Shown: piece after piece, positions 43,194 through 52,392 of the stretch
Numbering within the stretch: position 1 is the stretch's first letter
How the letters are laid out: each line of letters begins with the position of its first letter
Assembly (NCBI RefSeq): GCF_902703175.1
Contig: NZ_CACRYJ010000068.1
Coordinates: forward strand, 124,001 to 188,000
DNA length: 64,000 nt
Direction of reading: 5' to 3'
Source: Occultella aeris
Lineage (GTDB): Bacteria > Actinomycetota > Actinomycetes > Actinomycetales > Beutenbergiaceae
Made by a program: the position numbers and the translations under genes
The notes under the pieces: generated by a model
Told to the model about the DNA's origin: nothing
The model's database searches: none
Seen by the model: the letters and a program-made list of their open reading frames with translations, nothing else

Positions 43194-43654
43194 ACGGAGC
43201 CCCGGTCGCCACGCCCGCCGAAGCCGACCACGGCCTACGTCTGCTCGACTACCTGCGCGAGGTCCTCGGCCTGACCGGCGCGAAGGAAGGGTGCGGCATG
43301 GGGGAGTGCGGCAGCTGCACCGTCATCATCGACGGCCGGGCGATGACGTCCTGCCTGGTGCTCGTCGGTCAGGTGCTGGACGCCGAGATCCGCACCGTCG
43401 AGGGCCTCGCCGCGGCCGGGCATGGCCCGCTCCAGGACGCGTTCGTCGCGCGGCAGGCGGTGCAGTGCGGCTACTGCATCCCCGGCGTGCTGAACTCCTG
43501 CGCCGCGCTGCTGGACCGCGAGAGCGACCCGAGCGACGCCCAGATCTGCCAAGCGCTCGACGGCAACCTGTGCCGCTGCACCGCCTACAACCGGTTCTAC
43601 GACGCGGTCCACGACGCCGCCGCGGCCCGCCATCCGAACGGGGCCGGCGCATGA
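43184..43654 (+). CDS. Molybdenum hydroxylase 2Fe-2S subunit
   Basis: This is a 156-residue protein with both expected clusters: Cys37, 42, 45 and 57 in the plant-ferredoxin-like domain (GCGMGECGSCTV) and Cys95, 98, 130 and 132 in the helical domain (QCGYCIPG, LCRCTAY). It passes electrons from the Mo site to FAD. ATG 43184 has GAGGAGG upstream within the preceding gene. A four-base overlap joins it to the FAD subunit gene. Confidence 0.92.
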   Translation: MRVNGAPVATPAEADHGLRLLDYLREVLGLTGAKEGCGMGECGSCTVIIDGRAMTSCLVLVGQVLDAEIRTVEGLAAAGHGPLQDAFVARQAVQCGYCIPGVLNSCAALLDRESDPSDAQICQALDGNLCRCTAYNRFYDAVHDAAAARHPNGAGA

Positions 43655-44559
43655 CGCCCGCGACCCCGACGCTGCTGCGGCCCACGGACCCCGCGGCCGT
43701 GTCCGGACTGCTGGCCGGGGCACGCGCCGTCGCCGGTGGCACCGACCTGCTCGTGCAGCGCCGCGCCGGCGCCGAGGTGCCCACGCTGGTGGACCTCACC
43801 GGGCTCGCCCGCACGCGCCCGGCCGTCACCTCCGATGACGCGACCGGCGAGCTGACGATCTCCGCCGTGCACCCGCTCACCGACCTCGCGACCGGCCTCA
43901 CCGACGGAGCCGCCGGCGCGTTCCCCGCGCTGAGTGCCGCCATCGGCCAGTTCGCCTCGACCACGATCCGCAACCGCGCCACCATCGGCGGCAACCTGGT
44001 CACCGGTTCCCCGGCCGCGGACACCGTGCCGGCCCTGCTCGCGGCGGGTGCGGCCATCGACATCGTGACGCCAGACGGCGGCCTGCGCACCGTGGACCTC
44101 GCAGCGTTCCTGCTCGGCCCCCGGCGCGTGGACCTGGCCGCCGGCGAGTGGGTCACGAGCGTGCGCGTCGCACAGCCGCCGGTCGAGGGTGGGTTCCGCA
44201 AGATCGGCGGCCGGCGCGCGCAGGCGATCTCGTTCCTCAACCTCGCGTGGCAGTGGCACCGGGAGCCCGACGGCCGGCTGACCGGCGTGCGGCTCGCGAT
44301 GGGATCCGTCGCACCCACGGTGGTGCGGCTGCGCACCGCGGCGGCGCTCCTCGAGGCACAGCTACCCACCCAGGACGTCGTGGACGCAGCCGTCGCCGCG
44401 ATCGACGCCGACATCAGCCCGATCGACGACCTGCGCGCCAGCGCGCACTACCGCCGCCGATGCGCGGCCGGGCTTCTGCGCGAGGCCCTCCTGCCGCCGT
44501 CGGGCACCGCCCGAGCCGACCAGTACGTGACCCCCACCACGAGAGAGAAGAACCAGTGA
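43651..44559 (+). CDS. Molybdenum hydroxylase FAD subunit (CoxM-like)
   Basis: This is a 302-residue flavoprotein. AVAGGTDLLVQRRAG and TIRNRATIGGNLVTGSPAADT are the two FAD-binding strings of the medium subunit. The subunit order large-small-medium differs from the common medium-small-large. It completes the hydroxylase, and its 3' end overlaps the LLM gene (GTGA). Confidence 0.9.
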   Translation: MTPATPTLLRPTDPAAVSGLLAGARAVAGGTDLLVQRRAGAEVPTLVDLTGLARTRPAVTSDDATGELTISAVHPLTDLATGLTDGAAGAFPALSAAIGQFASTTIRNRATIGGNLVTGSPAADTVPALLAAGAAIDIVTPDGGLRTVDLAAFLLGPRRVDLAAGEWVTSVRVAQPPVEGGFRKIGGRRAQAISFLNLAWQWHREPDGRLTGVRLAMGSVAPTVVRLRTAAALLEAQLPTQDVVDAAVAAIDADISPIDDLRASAHYRRRCAAGLLREALLPPSGTARADQYVTPTTREKNQ

Positions 44560-45530
44560 ACGTAGGCGTCACCGTCCGCCTGGACCAGCCCATCACGGCC
44601 GCCGCCGAGGGCGCGCAGCGAGCCGAAGACCTCGGGTTCTCGACCGTGTGGCTCGCGGACCACTACTTCCACCGGGACGTGTCCGCGGCGCTCGCCCTGA
44701 TGATGGCGAGCACCGAGCGGGTCCGGCTCGGCACCGCGGTGATGTCCCCGTTCCTACGTCATCCCACGCTGCTCGCGAGTCTCGCCGCCACCCTGCGCGA
44801 GATCGGACCGGACCGGTTCGTGCTTGGACTGGGCACCGGCGGTTACGAGTTCGCGGGCGAGATGGGCATCTCGATGCGTCGCCCGCTGCAGATCACCCGT
44901 GAGACCGTGCAGATCGCCCGAGAACTCGGTCGTGGCGCGGCCCATGTGACCGGCGAGACGTTCTCCGCCGACGGCTCCGCGCTGCGCTGGGCACCGCAGG
45001 ACGGCCCGCTCTACCTCGCCGCCCGCGGCCCGAAGATGCTCGAGCTCGCCGGTGCGATCTCCGACGGCGTGATCACGCACGGCATCTCCGCCGGGCACAT
45101 CGACTTCGTCAAGGACAAGGTCGCCGCCGGCGGCGCCGGTCGCGCCGACTCGGCGGCGATCTGCCTCATGCTCGACGTCGAGATCAACGACGACCGGACC
45201 GAGGCCCTGCGGGCCCTGGCGCCCCGCTGCGTCACCATGGCCGGCGGCTCCTACGCGGACGAGCTCATCGGGATCTACGGCCTCGACGCCGACGAGGTCC
45301 GGGCCCTGCGTGCCACGGTGCGCAGCGGCGACCGCGCCGCGGCCGCGACCCAGGTCACCGACTCGATGGCGGAGGCATTCGGCCTCGCCGGGTCTGCCGA
45401 GCAGGTCGCCGCCGGGCTGCACACCCTGTTCGAGGCGGGCGTCGACGAGGTCATCGTCAGCGTCGGCGGCTCGACTCCCGACCAGACCGCACACCAGCTC
45501 ACCGCTCTTTCGGAGGCCCTCTCCTCTTGA
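44556..45530 (+). CDS. LLM-class (luciferase-like) oxidoreductase, probably F420-dependent
   Basis: This is a 324-residue TIM-barrel oxidoreductase: AAEGAQRAEDLGFSTVWLAD, VRLGTAVMSPFLRHP and FVLGLGTGGYEF are family strings, similar to F420-dependent MER/FGD-like reductases. The operon also encodes a real F420-reducing glucose-6-phosphate dehydrogenase, so F420H2 rather than FMNH2 is the likely cofactor (inference). It might reduce a C=C, C=N or keto group in the pathway. Confidence 0.8.
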   Translation: MNVGVTVRLDQPITAAAEGAQRAEDLGFSTVWLADHYFHRDVSAALALMMASTERVRLGTAVMSPFLRHPTLLASLAATLREIGPDRFVLGLGTGGYEFAGEMGISMRRPLQITRETVQIARELGRGAAHVTGETFSADGSALRWAPQDGPLYLAARGPKMLELAGAISDGVITHGISAGHIDFVKDKVAAGGAGRADSAAICLMLDVEINDDRTEALRALAPRCVTMAGGSYADELIGIYGLDADEVRALRATVRSGDRAAAATQVTDSMAEAFGLAGSAEQVAAGLHTLFEAGVDEVIVSVGGSTPDQTAHQLTALSEALSS

Positions 45531-46639
45531 CCACACTGCCCCAGTCCGTCACCGTCCTCGGCTCCGGCGCCGGAGCCCTGTCCAGCGCCATGGAGCTCTC
45601 GCTGGCCGGCGTGGACGTGACCGTCGCCGACTTCGAGCGGTTCCGCACGAACATCGACGCGATCAATGCCCACGGCGTGATCCGCCTGAAGACGCCGTGG
45701 CACCGGATCACCGAGAGCCCAGCGCGCGGCAGCCTCGACCCGGCCGCCGCCATCCGCGACGCCGACGTGATCGTGGTGTCGGTGCCCGCGTTCGGGCACG
45801 ACACGTTCGCGGACCTCCTCGCGGCGAACCTGTCCGGAGGCGAGCAGGTCATCTTCGCCGGTGAGGGCGGTGGCAGCCTCGCACTCGTGGCCGCCATGCG
45901 CCGTGCCGGCCGCCGCGTCGAGGTCGACATCGCCGAGCTGAACAGCCTGCCGTACGGCGCGCGGGTCCGGGAACCAGGACTGATCACCGCCTCCCGCAAG
46001 ATCGGCGGCACGATCGTGGCGGGGATGCCGGCCGGGAACCGCGCCGTGCGGACCGCGTGTGCGATCTGGTCCTCCGTGAGCGCGGGGGAGAGCGTCCTGG
46101 AGACCGTGCTGCTGAACTTCAACGCGATCGACCACGTGCCCCCGATCCTGGCCAACCTGGGCGCCATCGAGGGCCGGCCGGGCAAGTTCCTCCTCTGGGG
46201 CGAGGGCGCCAGCCCCGCGGTGGCCCGTTTCATCGGCGCGATCGACGCCGAGCTCATCGACATCCGCCGGACCCTGGGATTCGCCAACCTCAAGGGCTAC
46301 GAGACCTACCTCGTGGAGCAGGGCTTCGCGCCGACGTTCCTCGGCGACCTGCACGCCACGTTGCAGTCGTCGGCGTTCTCCGACTCCACGTTCGGCACCG
46401 GCCCGAACGCGCTCGAGAGCCGGTACATCACCGAGGACGTGCCCTACGCACTGTGCCTGATGGCCTCCATCGGCCGAGAGGTCGGTGTGCCGACCCCGAC
46501 GGTCGACGCGATGATCCACCTCGCGGGCATCGCGACCGGGACGGACTACCGGGCGCAGGGGCGCACGCTGGCCACGTTCGGGCTCGACGGCGTGGGCCGG
46601 GACGGTCTGCTCGAGGCCACCCGGACCGGGTGGTGGTGA
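45527..46639 (+). CDS. Opine/octopine-dehydrogenase-family NAD(P) enzyme
   Basis: This is a 370-residue protein with an N-terminal Rossmann domain (SVTVLGSGAGALSSAMELSL, loop GSGAGA) and a helical C-terminal domain of the octopine/nopaline dehydrogenase type (AELNSLPYGARVREPG, FNAIDHVPPILANLGAIEG, ESRYITEDVPYAL). Such enzymes oxidise or form secondary amines between amino acids and keto acids, or oxidise related hydroxy acids. The start is TTG 45527, overlapping the previous stop. In a catabolic operon it would split an opine-like C-N bond oxidatively (inference). Confidence 0.8.
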   Translation: MTTLPQSVTVLGSGAGALSSAMELSLAGVDVTVADFERFRTNIDAINAHGVIRLKTPWHRITESPARGSLDPAAAIRDADVIVVSVPAFGHDTFADLLAANLSGGEQVIFAGEGGGSLALVAAMRRAGRRVEVDIAELNSLPYGARVREPGLITASRKIGGTIVAGMPAGNRAVRTACAIWSSVSAGESVLETVLLNFNAIDHVPPILANLGAIEGRPGKFLLWGEGASPAVARFIGAIDAELIDIRRTLGFANLKGYETYLVEQGFAPTFLGDLHATLQSSAFSDSTFGTGPNALESRYITEDVPYALCLMASIGREVGVPTPTVDAMIHLAGIATGTDYRAQGRTLATFGLDGVGRDGLLEATRTGWW

Positions 46640-47967
46640 CCGGCGTGGGTTCCCCGACCGTACTGACCGGTCTCGCCGTCGCCGACGCGACGAGCGAGCC
46701 CGTGCCGGCGACCGCGACGGTCGCCGGTGGTGCGGTGCGCGTCCAGACGCTCACCGGCGGGGCAGACCTCGGCGCGCACGTGGCCGGGGCCGCTCTGTTG
46801 CCCGGACTGGTCAACATGCACGACCACCTGCGGGCGTTCCTGCCCACCGGGCGCGCGTCCGAGGGGATGCCGCTCGCCACCGCGATCACCTCCTCGGCGG
46901 CTGCCCAAGCGGTCGCCGGGCAGGACGACTACCGGGCCCTGACCGCGTTGGGCGCCGCCCGTCAGGTCCACGCCGGCGTGACCACCGTCGTGGACCACGT
47001 GTACCCGCTGCACCGGGACGGCCTGCTCGAGGCGGTCGTCGAGGGACACCGGGCCGTCGGCCTGCGCGGGTACGTCGCGCTCGGGATCATGACCCGCGGT
47101 GCGGCGGATCTGTGCACCTCGGTGGAAGACGTGATCGGCCTCGCCGAGCGGGCGGCCGACGTACTGCTGCCCCGCGAGCAGCTCTACCTGGCGCCGGTCT
47201 CCATGCGGTCCAACGCCCCGGACGACTACGCGGTCGCGGCGCGGGCGGCCGAGCGGCTCGGCGTGCGGTTGTACACCCACATCGCCGAGACCCAGGCCGA
47301 GGTGGACGCCTGCCACGCCGAGCACGGGGTCCGGCCCGTGGAACTGCTCCACCACTCTGGCTTCCTGCGCCCCGGTACGGTCCTGGTCCACGGCGTCCGC
47401 CTCAGCGACGCCGAGATCGCCCTGATCGCAGGCAGCGGTGCAGTACTGGCGTACTGCCCCACGAACCACCTTCGCTTCGCGAAGGGGTTCGCGCCGGTCA
47501 CCGACCTGCTCGCCGCGGGCGCCGCCGTCACGCTCGGCGTCGACGGCATGGAGAGCCCGTTCCACGAGATGCGCCAGGCGGTCTACGCCCAGGGGCAGGC
47601 AGCCGGTGACCCCGGCGCGCTGACCTCGGCCCAGGCCTTCGACATGGCCACCGGCGCCGGCGCCCGCGCCCTCGGGCTGCCGGAGGGGCTCGACGGCGCA
47701 GACCTGGTCCGCATCGACCTCACTGCACCGGCCCTGCAGCCCCTGGCGGACCCCGTGTGGTCCGTCGTCCACCGCGCCGCGCCCGCCCACGTCACCGACG
47801 TGGTCGTGGCCGGCCGGCACATCCTGCGCGACGGCGAGCTCACGGCTGCTGACGACGTCGCCATCGCCGAGGAGGCGGCCTCCGTGATCCGGAGTCTCGC
47901 CGCTCGCACCGGTTCCAGCGTCCCGCAGTTCTGGGACATCCCCTCCCGCACAGCTCCCCCTCAGTGA
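46636..47967 (+). CDS. Amidohydrolase-superfamily deaminase/chlorohydrolase (AtzA/TrzN/guanine-deaminase-like)
   Basis: This is a 443-residue metallohydrolase with the mononuclear site complete: His63 and His65 (NMHDHL), His216 (THIAETQ) with Glu219, His253 (LVHGVRLS) and Asp304 (GVDGMES). The motifs CPTNHLRFAKGFAPV and FDMATGAGARALGL match N-heterocycle aminohydrolases such as guanine, S-adenosylhomocysteine or triazine deaminases. The start is GTG 46636, overlapping the previous stop. It probably removes an amino group or other leaving group from a nitrogen ring. An SBP gene follows after 20 bases. Confidence 0.85.
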   Translation: MTGVGSPTVLTGLAVADATSEPVPATATVAGGAVRVQTLTGGADLGAHVAGAALLPGLVNMHDHLRAFLPTGRASEGMPLATAITSSAAAQAVAGQDDYRALTALGAARQVHAGVTTVVDHVYPLHRDGLLEAVVEGHRAVGLRGYVALGIMTRGAADLCTSVEDVIGLAERAADVLLPREQLYLAPVSMRSNAPDDYAVAARAAERLGVRLYTHIAETQAEVDACHAEHGVRPVELLHHSGFLRPGTVLVHGVRLSDAEIALIAGSGAVLAYCPTNHLRFAKGFAPVTDLLAAGAAVTLGVDGMESPFHEMRQAVYAQGQAAGDPGALTSAQAFDMATGAGARALGLPEGLDGADLVRIDLTAPALQPLADPVWSVVHRAAPAHVTDVVVAGRHILRDGELTAADDVAIAEEAASVIRSLAARTGSSVPQFWDIPSRTAPPQ

Positions 47968-47987
47968 AGAGACAAGGAACGAAGAAC

Positions 47988-49286
47988 ATGAGCACTTCCT
48001 CTCCCCGCCTCAGCCGCCGTCAGCTGCTCGCCATCGGTGGCGGCGTCGCGTCCGGCCTCACCCTCGCCGCCTGCGGCACCGGCTCCGGTGGCGGCGGTGA
48101 CGACCCGACCGGCGGCGGCTCCGGTTCCGGCGGTGGCACCCTGGAACTCTGGGCGAACGCGGCGATCGCCGGCGACTCCGACTCGGGTCTGCAGCGCGCC
48201 GTCCTGGCGTGGGGTGAGGCCAACGGCGTCACCGTGAACGTCCAGGGCATCCCCACCCAGGATCTCGTCCCGAAGCTGACCACCACGAGCAGTGGCGGGT
48301 CCGGCCCGGACGTGGCGATCGTGGACGTCTCCTCGGTGCCGCAGCTCGCGGCCGCGCAGGTGCTCGCCGACGTCACGGACCAGGCGAGCTCGGTGACCGG
48401 CGACTTCGGCGACGAGTTGCTCGCCAGCTCGAGCTACGACGGCAGCCTCTTCGGGCTCCCGTACACGACGAACAACGTGGGCCTCTACTACAACCGTGAG
48501 CTACTCGACGGTGCCGGCATCGCGGTGCCGACCACCTGGGACGAGCTGCGAGAGGCCGCGATCGAGCTCACGGGTGGGGACCAGTACGGGTACATGATGG
48601 GCGCCCAGGGTCAGGGTGCGTTCCTGTTCTGGCCGTGGCTCTGGCAGAACGGCGGGACCATCCTCAGCGAGGATCTCACCACCGCGACGTTCGCCGACGA
48701 CCTGGGCCAGGAGGCCTTCGCGTTCTACGCCGGCCTCGCGGTCGGTGACAAGGTGGCACCGCCGGAGTTCGTCGGCTCCAACGCGAGCTGGGACCAGTAC
48801 GTGGCTCCGTTCGTCCAGGGTCGCTGCGCCATGATGGCGATCGGGCCGTGGGGCACGGCGCCCGTCGTCGAGGGAAACCCGGAGCTGGACTGGGCGGTGG
48901 CTCCGCTGCCCGGCGGCGCCTCGCAGGCATCCGTCCTCGGCGGCGCGACGATCAGCGTCGGGCACAACTCCGGCCAGAGCGATCTGGCCTGGGAGCTCGT
49001 CAGCTGGCTGACCGCCTCCGACCAGATGCCCTACATCCAGGACACCGGCAACATCCCGGGCCGCCGGGACGTCATCGACTCCGACTGGGCCTCCGAGGAT
49101 CCCGACCGGCTCGTGTTCGTCGAGCAGATGGAGGTCTCCAGGGCACGCCCGGCGCTGCCCGTCTGGGGCGACATCGAGTGGGGCGTCATGGCCAATATGT
49201 GGGACGCGGTGATCCAGGGGCAGCAGGCACCCGCCGACGCCCTGGCCGCTGCCGCCGAAGAGACCAATCAGAAGCTCTCCAGCTAG
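47988..49286 (+). CDS. ABC transporter substrate-binding lipoprotein with twin-arginine signal
   Basis: This is a 432-residue family 1 solute-binding protein. The signal carries both a twin-arginine motif (LSRRQLL, Arg10-Arg11) and a lipobox LAAC with Cys29, so it would be exported folded and lipidated. NVGLYYNRELLDGAGIAVPT and the Trp-rich WPWLWQNGG are typical of sugar or glycerol-phosphate binders. ATG 47988 has AAGGAAC upstream. It feeds the permeases at 49352 and 50299. Confidence 0.9.
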   Translation: MSTSSPRLSRRQLLAIGGGVASGLTLAACGTGSGGGGDDPTGGGSGSGGGTLELWANAAIAGDSDSGLQRAVLAWGEANGVTVNVQGIPTQDLVPKLTTTSSGGSGPDVAIVDVSSVPQLAAAQVLADVTDQASSVTGDFGDELLASSSYDGSLFGLPYTTNNVGLYYNRELLDGAGIAVPTTWDELREAAIELTGGDQYGYMMGAQGQGAFLFWPWLWQNGGTILSEDLTTATFADDLGQEAFAFYAGLAVGDKVAPPEFVGSNASWDQYVAPFVQGRCAMMAIGPWGTAPVVEGNPELDWAVAPLPGGASQASVLGGATISVGHNSGQSDLAWELVSWLTASDQMPYIQDTGNIPGRRDVIDSDWASEDPDRLVFVEQMEVSRARPALPVWGDIEWGVMANMWDAVIQGQQAPADALAAAAEETNQKLSS

Positions 49287-49351
49287 TCCGCCACCGAGCC
49301 GGTCGCCCCGCCCCTGGCGGCGACCGGCTCCGGACCCGAGCCAGGAAGACC

Positions 49352-50302
49352 ATGGCAACCATCACCACTGAGCGCCCGCGCACGTCGCCCGAACACGCAG
49401 CCCACGCGCGCAAGCAGCGCGTCCGCAGGCAACGCCTCGCACCGATCCTCTACATCGGACCGGCCTTCGTGGCCATCGCACTGATCATCGGGTACCCGGT
49501 GTTCAACGCGATCGGCACCAGCTTCCTGAACGCGAGCCTGCTCGCGCCGGGGCAGGACACGTTCGCCGGGTTCGACAACTTCACGGGACTCTTCCGCGAC
49601 CCGGCGTTCTGGGTCGTCATGGGCCGCACTCTGGTCTGGGCGGGCGCCGCGCTCATCGTGCAGGTCGGCCTCGGGCTCGTCATCGCGAACACGCTGAACA
49701 AGAAGCTGTTCGCCCGGGGTGCGATCCGGACCACGCTCATCGTGCCGTGGGTGGTGCCGACCGTGCTGGTCGCGCTGATCTGGCGGTTCCTCCTGGACCC
49801 GGTCTCCGGCCCCATCAACGAGATCCTGCGCGGCACCGGGCTCTGGGAGAACCCGCCGGTCTGGCTGGCCGACACCCGGTTCGTCCTCGGCGTCCTGGTC
49901 CTGATCAGTGCCTGGAAGTGGACGCCGTTCACCGCCGTGATCCTGCTCGCGGGGATGCAGCAGATCCCGCCGGAGCAGCACGAGGCCGCGATGATGGACG
50001 GCGCGAACGCCTGGCAGCGGTTCCGGAACGTGACCGTACCCGGCATCCGCACCTCGCTCGCGCTGGTCACGCTGACCACGATCTCCGGCGCGATCAACAA
50101 CTTCAACGGCATCTGGCTGTTCACTCGCGGCGGTCCCGTGGGAGCCACGGAGATCCTGACCACGATGGCCTACCGGACCGCGTTCACCGAGTTCGACTTC
50201 GGCAAGGCCGCGGCCATCTCCGTGATCATCTTCGTGATGATGATGGCGGTCGCCGTCGTGTACTTCTACGTGGTCGAGGGACGCAAGGGAGACAAGCGGT
50301 GA
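49352..50302 (+). CDS. ABC transporter permease (MalF/UgpA type)
   Basis: This is a 316-residue permease with six predicted helices. The EAA loop reads QHEAAMMDGANAWQRF followed by VPG. ATG 49352 has AGGAAG upstream. A 65-base gap after the binding-protein gene is the largest intergenic space in this operon; I saw no terminator in it. It overlaps the next permease by four bases. Confidence 0.9.
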   Translation: MATITTERPRTSPEHAAHARKQRVRRQRLAPILYIGPAFVAIALIIGYPVFNAIGTSFLNASLLAPGQDTFAGFDNFTGLFRDPAFWVVMGRTLVWAGAALIVQVGLGLVIANTLNKKLFARGAIRTTLIVPWVVPTVLVALIWRFLLDPVSGPINEILRGTGLWENPPVWLADTRFVLGVLVLISAWKWTPFTAVILLAGMQQIPPEQHEAAMMDGANAWQRFRNVTVPGIRTSLALVTLTTISGAINNFNGIWLFTRGGPVGATEILTTMAYRTAFTEFDFGKAAAISVIIFVMMMAVAVVYFYVVEGRKGDKR

Positions 50303-51150
50303 CCACCCCGACCACACGCCCGCGCCGCCGGGACCGGCGCTACGCCTCGCCCGGCGCCCACGCCTTCGCGATCCTGCTCCTGCTCGGCACTCTGCTGCCG
50401 TTCGCGTGGATGGTGCTGTCCGCGTTCAAGACCCCGATGGAGCTCAACGGCGTCGACAAGCGGCTGCTGCCCAGTGGGTTCTACCTCGGCAACTTCGAGA
50501 AGATCGCGGACACGAACTTCTTCACGTACTTCCTGAACTCGGTGATCGTCGCGGCGGCCACGACCACGATCGCCCTGCTGCTCGCGATCCTGGCGGGCTA
50601 CGGCTTCGCCCGGTTCACGTTCATCGGGAACCGCGGCATGCTGCTCATCGTCGTGGCCGCACAGATGTTCCCGGCGGTCATGCTCGCGATCCCGCTGTTC
50701 ATCACGGTCAAGACGCTCGGCCTGCTCGACTCGCTGACCGGCCTGATCCTGGTCTACATCTCGTTCGCGCTGCCGTTCTGTATCTGGCTGATGCGCAACT
50801 ACTTCATGGCGGTACCGGTGGAGACCGAGGAAGCTGCCTTCATCGACGGCTGCTCCCGGTTCCGGGCGCTGTGGCAGGTGGTCCTGCCCCCGGCGATGCC
50901 CGGTGTGATGGCCGCGGCGGTGTTCACGATCATCCAGGTGTGGGAGGAGTTCCTCTACGCCAACACGTTCATCGACACCGACGCCAAGCGCACCCTGTCC
51001 GTGGGCCTGAACTCCCTGATCGGGGAGTTCACCACCGACTGGGGCCGCCTGCTGGCGGCCGGAGTGCTTGTGATGATCCCGGTGCTCGCCATCTTCGGAT
51101 ACCTGCAGCGGTACGTCACCCAGATCGCGGGCGGCGGGGTGAAGGGCTGA
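50299..51150 (+). CDS. ABC transporter permease (MalG/UgpE type)
   Basis: This is a 283-residue partner permease with six helices and the EAA motif EEAAFIDGCSRFRALWQVVLP. The GTG start overlaps the previous stop. Its stop TGA directly abuts the ATG of the second amidohydrolase. As with the first importer in this window, no ATPase is encoded, implying a shared ATPase elsewhere. Confidence 0.9.
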   Translation: MTTPTTRPRRRDRRYASPGAHAFAILLLLGTLLPFAWMVLSAFKTPMELNGVDKRLLPSGFYLGNFEKIADTNFFTYFLNSVIVAAATTTIALLLAILAGYGFARFTFIGNRGMLLIVVAAQMFPAVMLAIPLFITVKTLGLLDSLTGLILVYISFALPFCIWLMRNYFMAVPVETEEAAFIDGCSRFRALWQVVLPPAMPGVMAAAVFTIIQVWEEFLYANTFIDTDAKRTLSVGLNSLIGEFTTDWGRLLAAGVLVMIPVLAIFGYLQRYVTQIAGGGVKG

Positions 51151-52392
51151 ATGGCGGCACATCTCCTACGCGGCGCGCACCTGGCCTCCGGTGAACGCGT
51201 TGACGTCCGCATCGAGGGTGAACAGGTCGCCGCCGTGCTCCCCGCGGGCACGCCGGACAGCAGCACGGATGAACCCGCCGGCTCGAGCACGGATCTGACC
51301 GGGTACCTGCTCGCCGGGGCGTTCGTCGAGCCGCACGCGCACCTGGACAAGGTGTTCACCGCGGACCGGGTACCCACCGGTGACGGCACCCTCGCCGGGG
51401 CGATGGCCGGCTATCAGACGATCCTCGCGGACGCGTCCGATGCGGACGTGCAGTCCCGGGCGCGGCGCGCGCTGCGTACCCTTGTCTCCAACGGGACGAC
51501 GGCGGTGCGCAGCCACGTCGGGTGCGGTCGCCTCCTCGGGGTGCGTGCGGTGCTCTCGCTCGTGGCCGTGCGGGAGGACCTGCGGGACCTCGTGGACCTG
51601 GAACTGGTCGCGCACGTCGGCGGCCCGGGCGCGGGGGAGACGTGGCGGGTGCACCGGCGCCGGCTGACCGACGCCCTCGACGCCGGGGCCGACGTCGTGG
51701 GCGGCAACCCCTCGAACGAGGCGGACCCGGTCGCGGCGCTGGAGGAGTGCGTCGCGGTCGCCGCCGAGCGTGGTGTGCCCGTGGACCTGCACGTCGACGA
51801 GACCACGGACCCTTCCATGCTGCTGCTGCGCCGCCTCGCCGTTCTGGCCACGCAGGTGGGCGTGCCGGTCACCGCGAGCCACTGCGTCTCGCTCGGCTTC
51901 CAGGATCCCGGCGTGGCCGCGGACGTGGCCGCCGAGGTCGCCGCGGCCGGGGTGTCCGTGGTGACCCTGCCGGCGACGAACCTCTACCTGCAGGGCCGCC
52001 GCACGTGGCCCCGGCCTCGGGGCCTGACCGCGGTCGACGCCCTCCTGGCGGCGGGGGTGCGCGTCGCGGCAGGTGGCGACAACGTGCGCGACCCGTTCAA
52101 CCCGGCCGGCCGGCTCGACCCGCTCGAGACCGCGTCGCTGGCCGTCACCGCGGCGCACCAGAGCCCGGAGCGTGCCTGGTCGATGATCGGGACCGACGCC
52201 CGCGCCGTCATCGGCCACCCACCGGCCGGCCCCGTGCCAGGGGCGCGCGCGGACCTGGTCGCGATCCGCGCCGACTCCGTGGGCGACGCCGTCGCCCTCG
52301 CCTCGGCCGAGCGGCTCGTCTGGCGAGCCGGACGGCTCGTCGCACGCACCGCCGTCGACCGTTCCGGTCCCGTGCACGAGGTGACCGGATGA
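51151..52392 (+). CDS. Amidohydrolase-superfamily cytosine-deaminase-like enzyme
   Basis: This is a 413-residue metallohydrolase of the CodA/AtzC type. Metal ligands are His62 and His64 (EPHAHLDK), His214 (LHVDET), with catalytic Glu217, His244 (ASHCVSLG) and Asp310 (GGDNVRDPFNPAG). EPHAHLDK and NVRDPFNP are diagnostic for cytosine/isocytosine/isoxanthopterin deaminases and N-isopropylammelide hydrolase. It is a different subfamily from the enzyme at 46636, so the pathway has two separate hydrolytic deaminations or ring openings. Confidence 0.86.
   Translation: MAAHLLRGAHLASGERVDVRIEGEQVAAVLPAGTPDSSTDEPAGSSTDLTGYLLAGAFVEPHAHLDKVFTADRVPTGDGTLAGAMAGYQTILADASDADVQSRARRALRTLVSNGTTAVRSHVGCGRLLGVRAVLSLVAVREDLRDLVDLELVAHVGGPGAGETWRVHRRRLTDALDAGADVVGGNPSNEADPVAALEECVAVAAERGVPVDLHVDETTDPSMLLLRRLAVLATQVGVPVTASHCVSLGFQDPGVAADVAAEVAAAGVSVVTLPATNLYLQGRRTWPRPRGLTAVDALLAAGVRVAAGGDNVRDPFNPAGRLDPLETASLAVTAAHQSPERAWSMIGTDARAVIGHPPAGPVPGARADLVAIRADSVGDAVALASAERLVWRAGRLVARTAVDRSGPVHEVTG

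Noticed and set aside
40944-44559. Aerobic CO dehydrogenase (coxLSM) as identity of the molybdenum enzyme
   Set aside because: The large subunit lacks the AYRCSFR loop of true CoxL and has AFRGYG, and the surrounding genes are deaminases and transporters rather than CO-oxidation genes.
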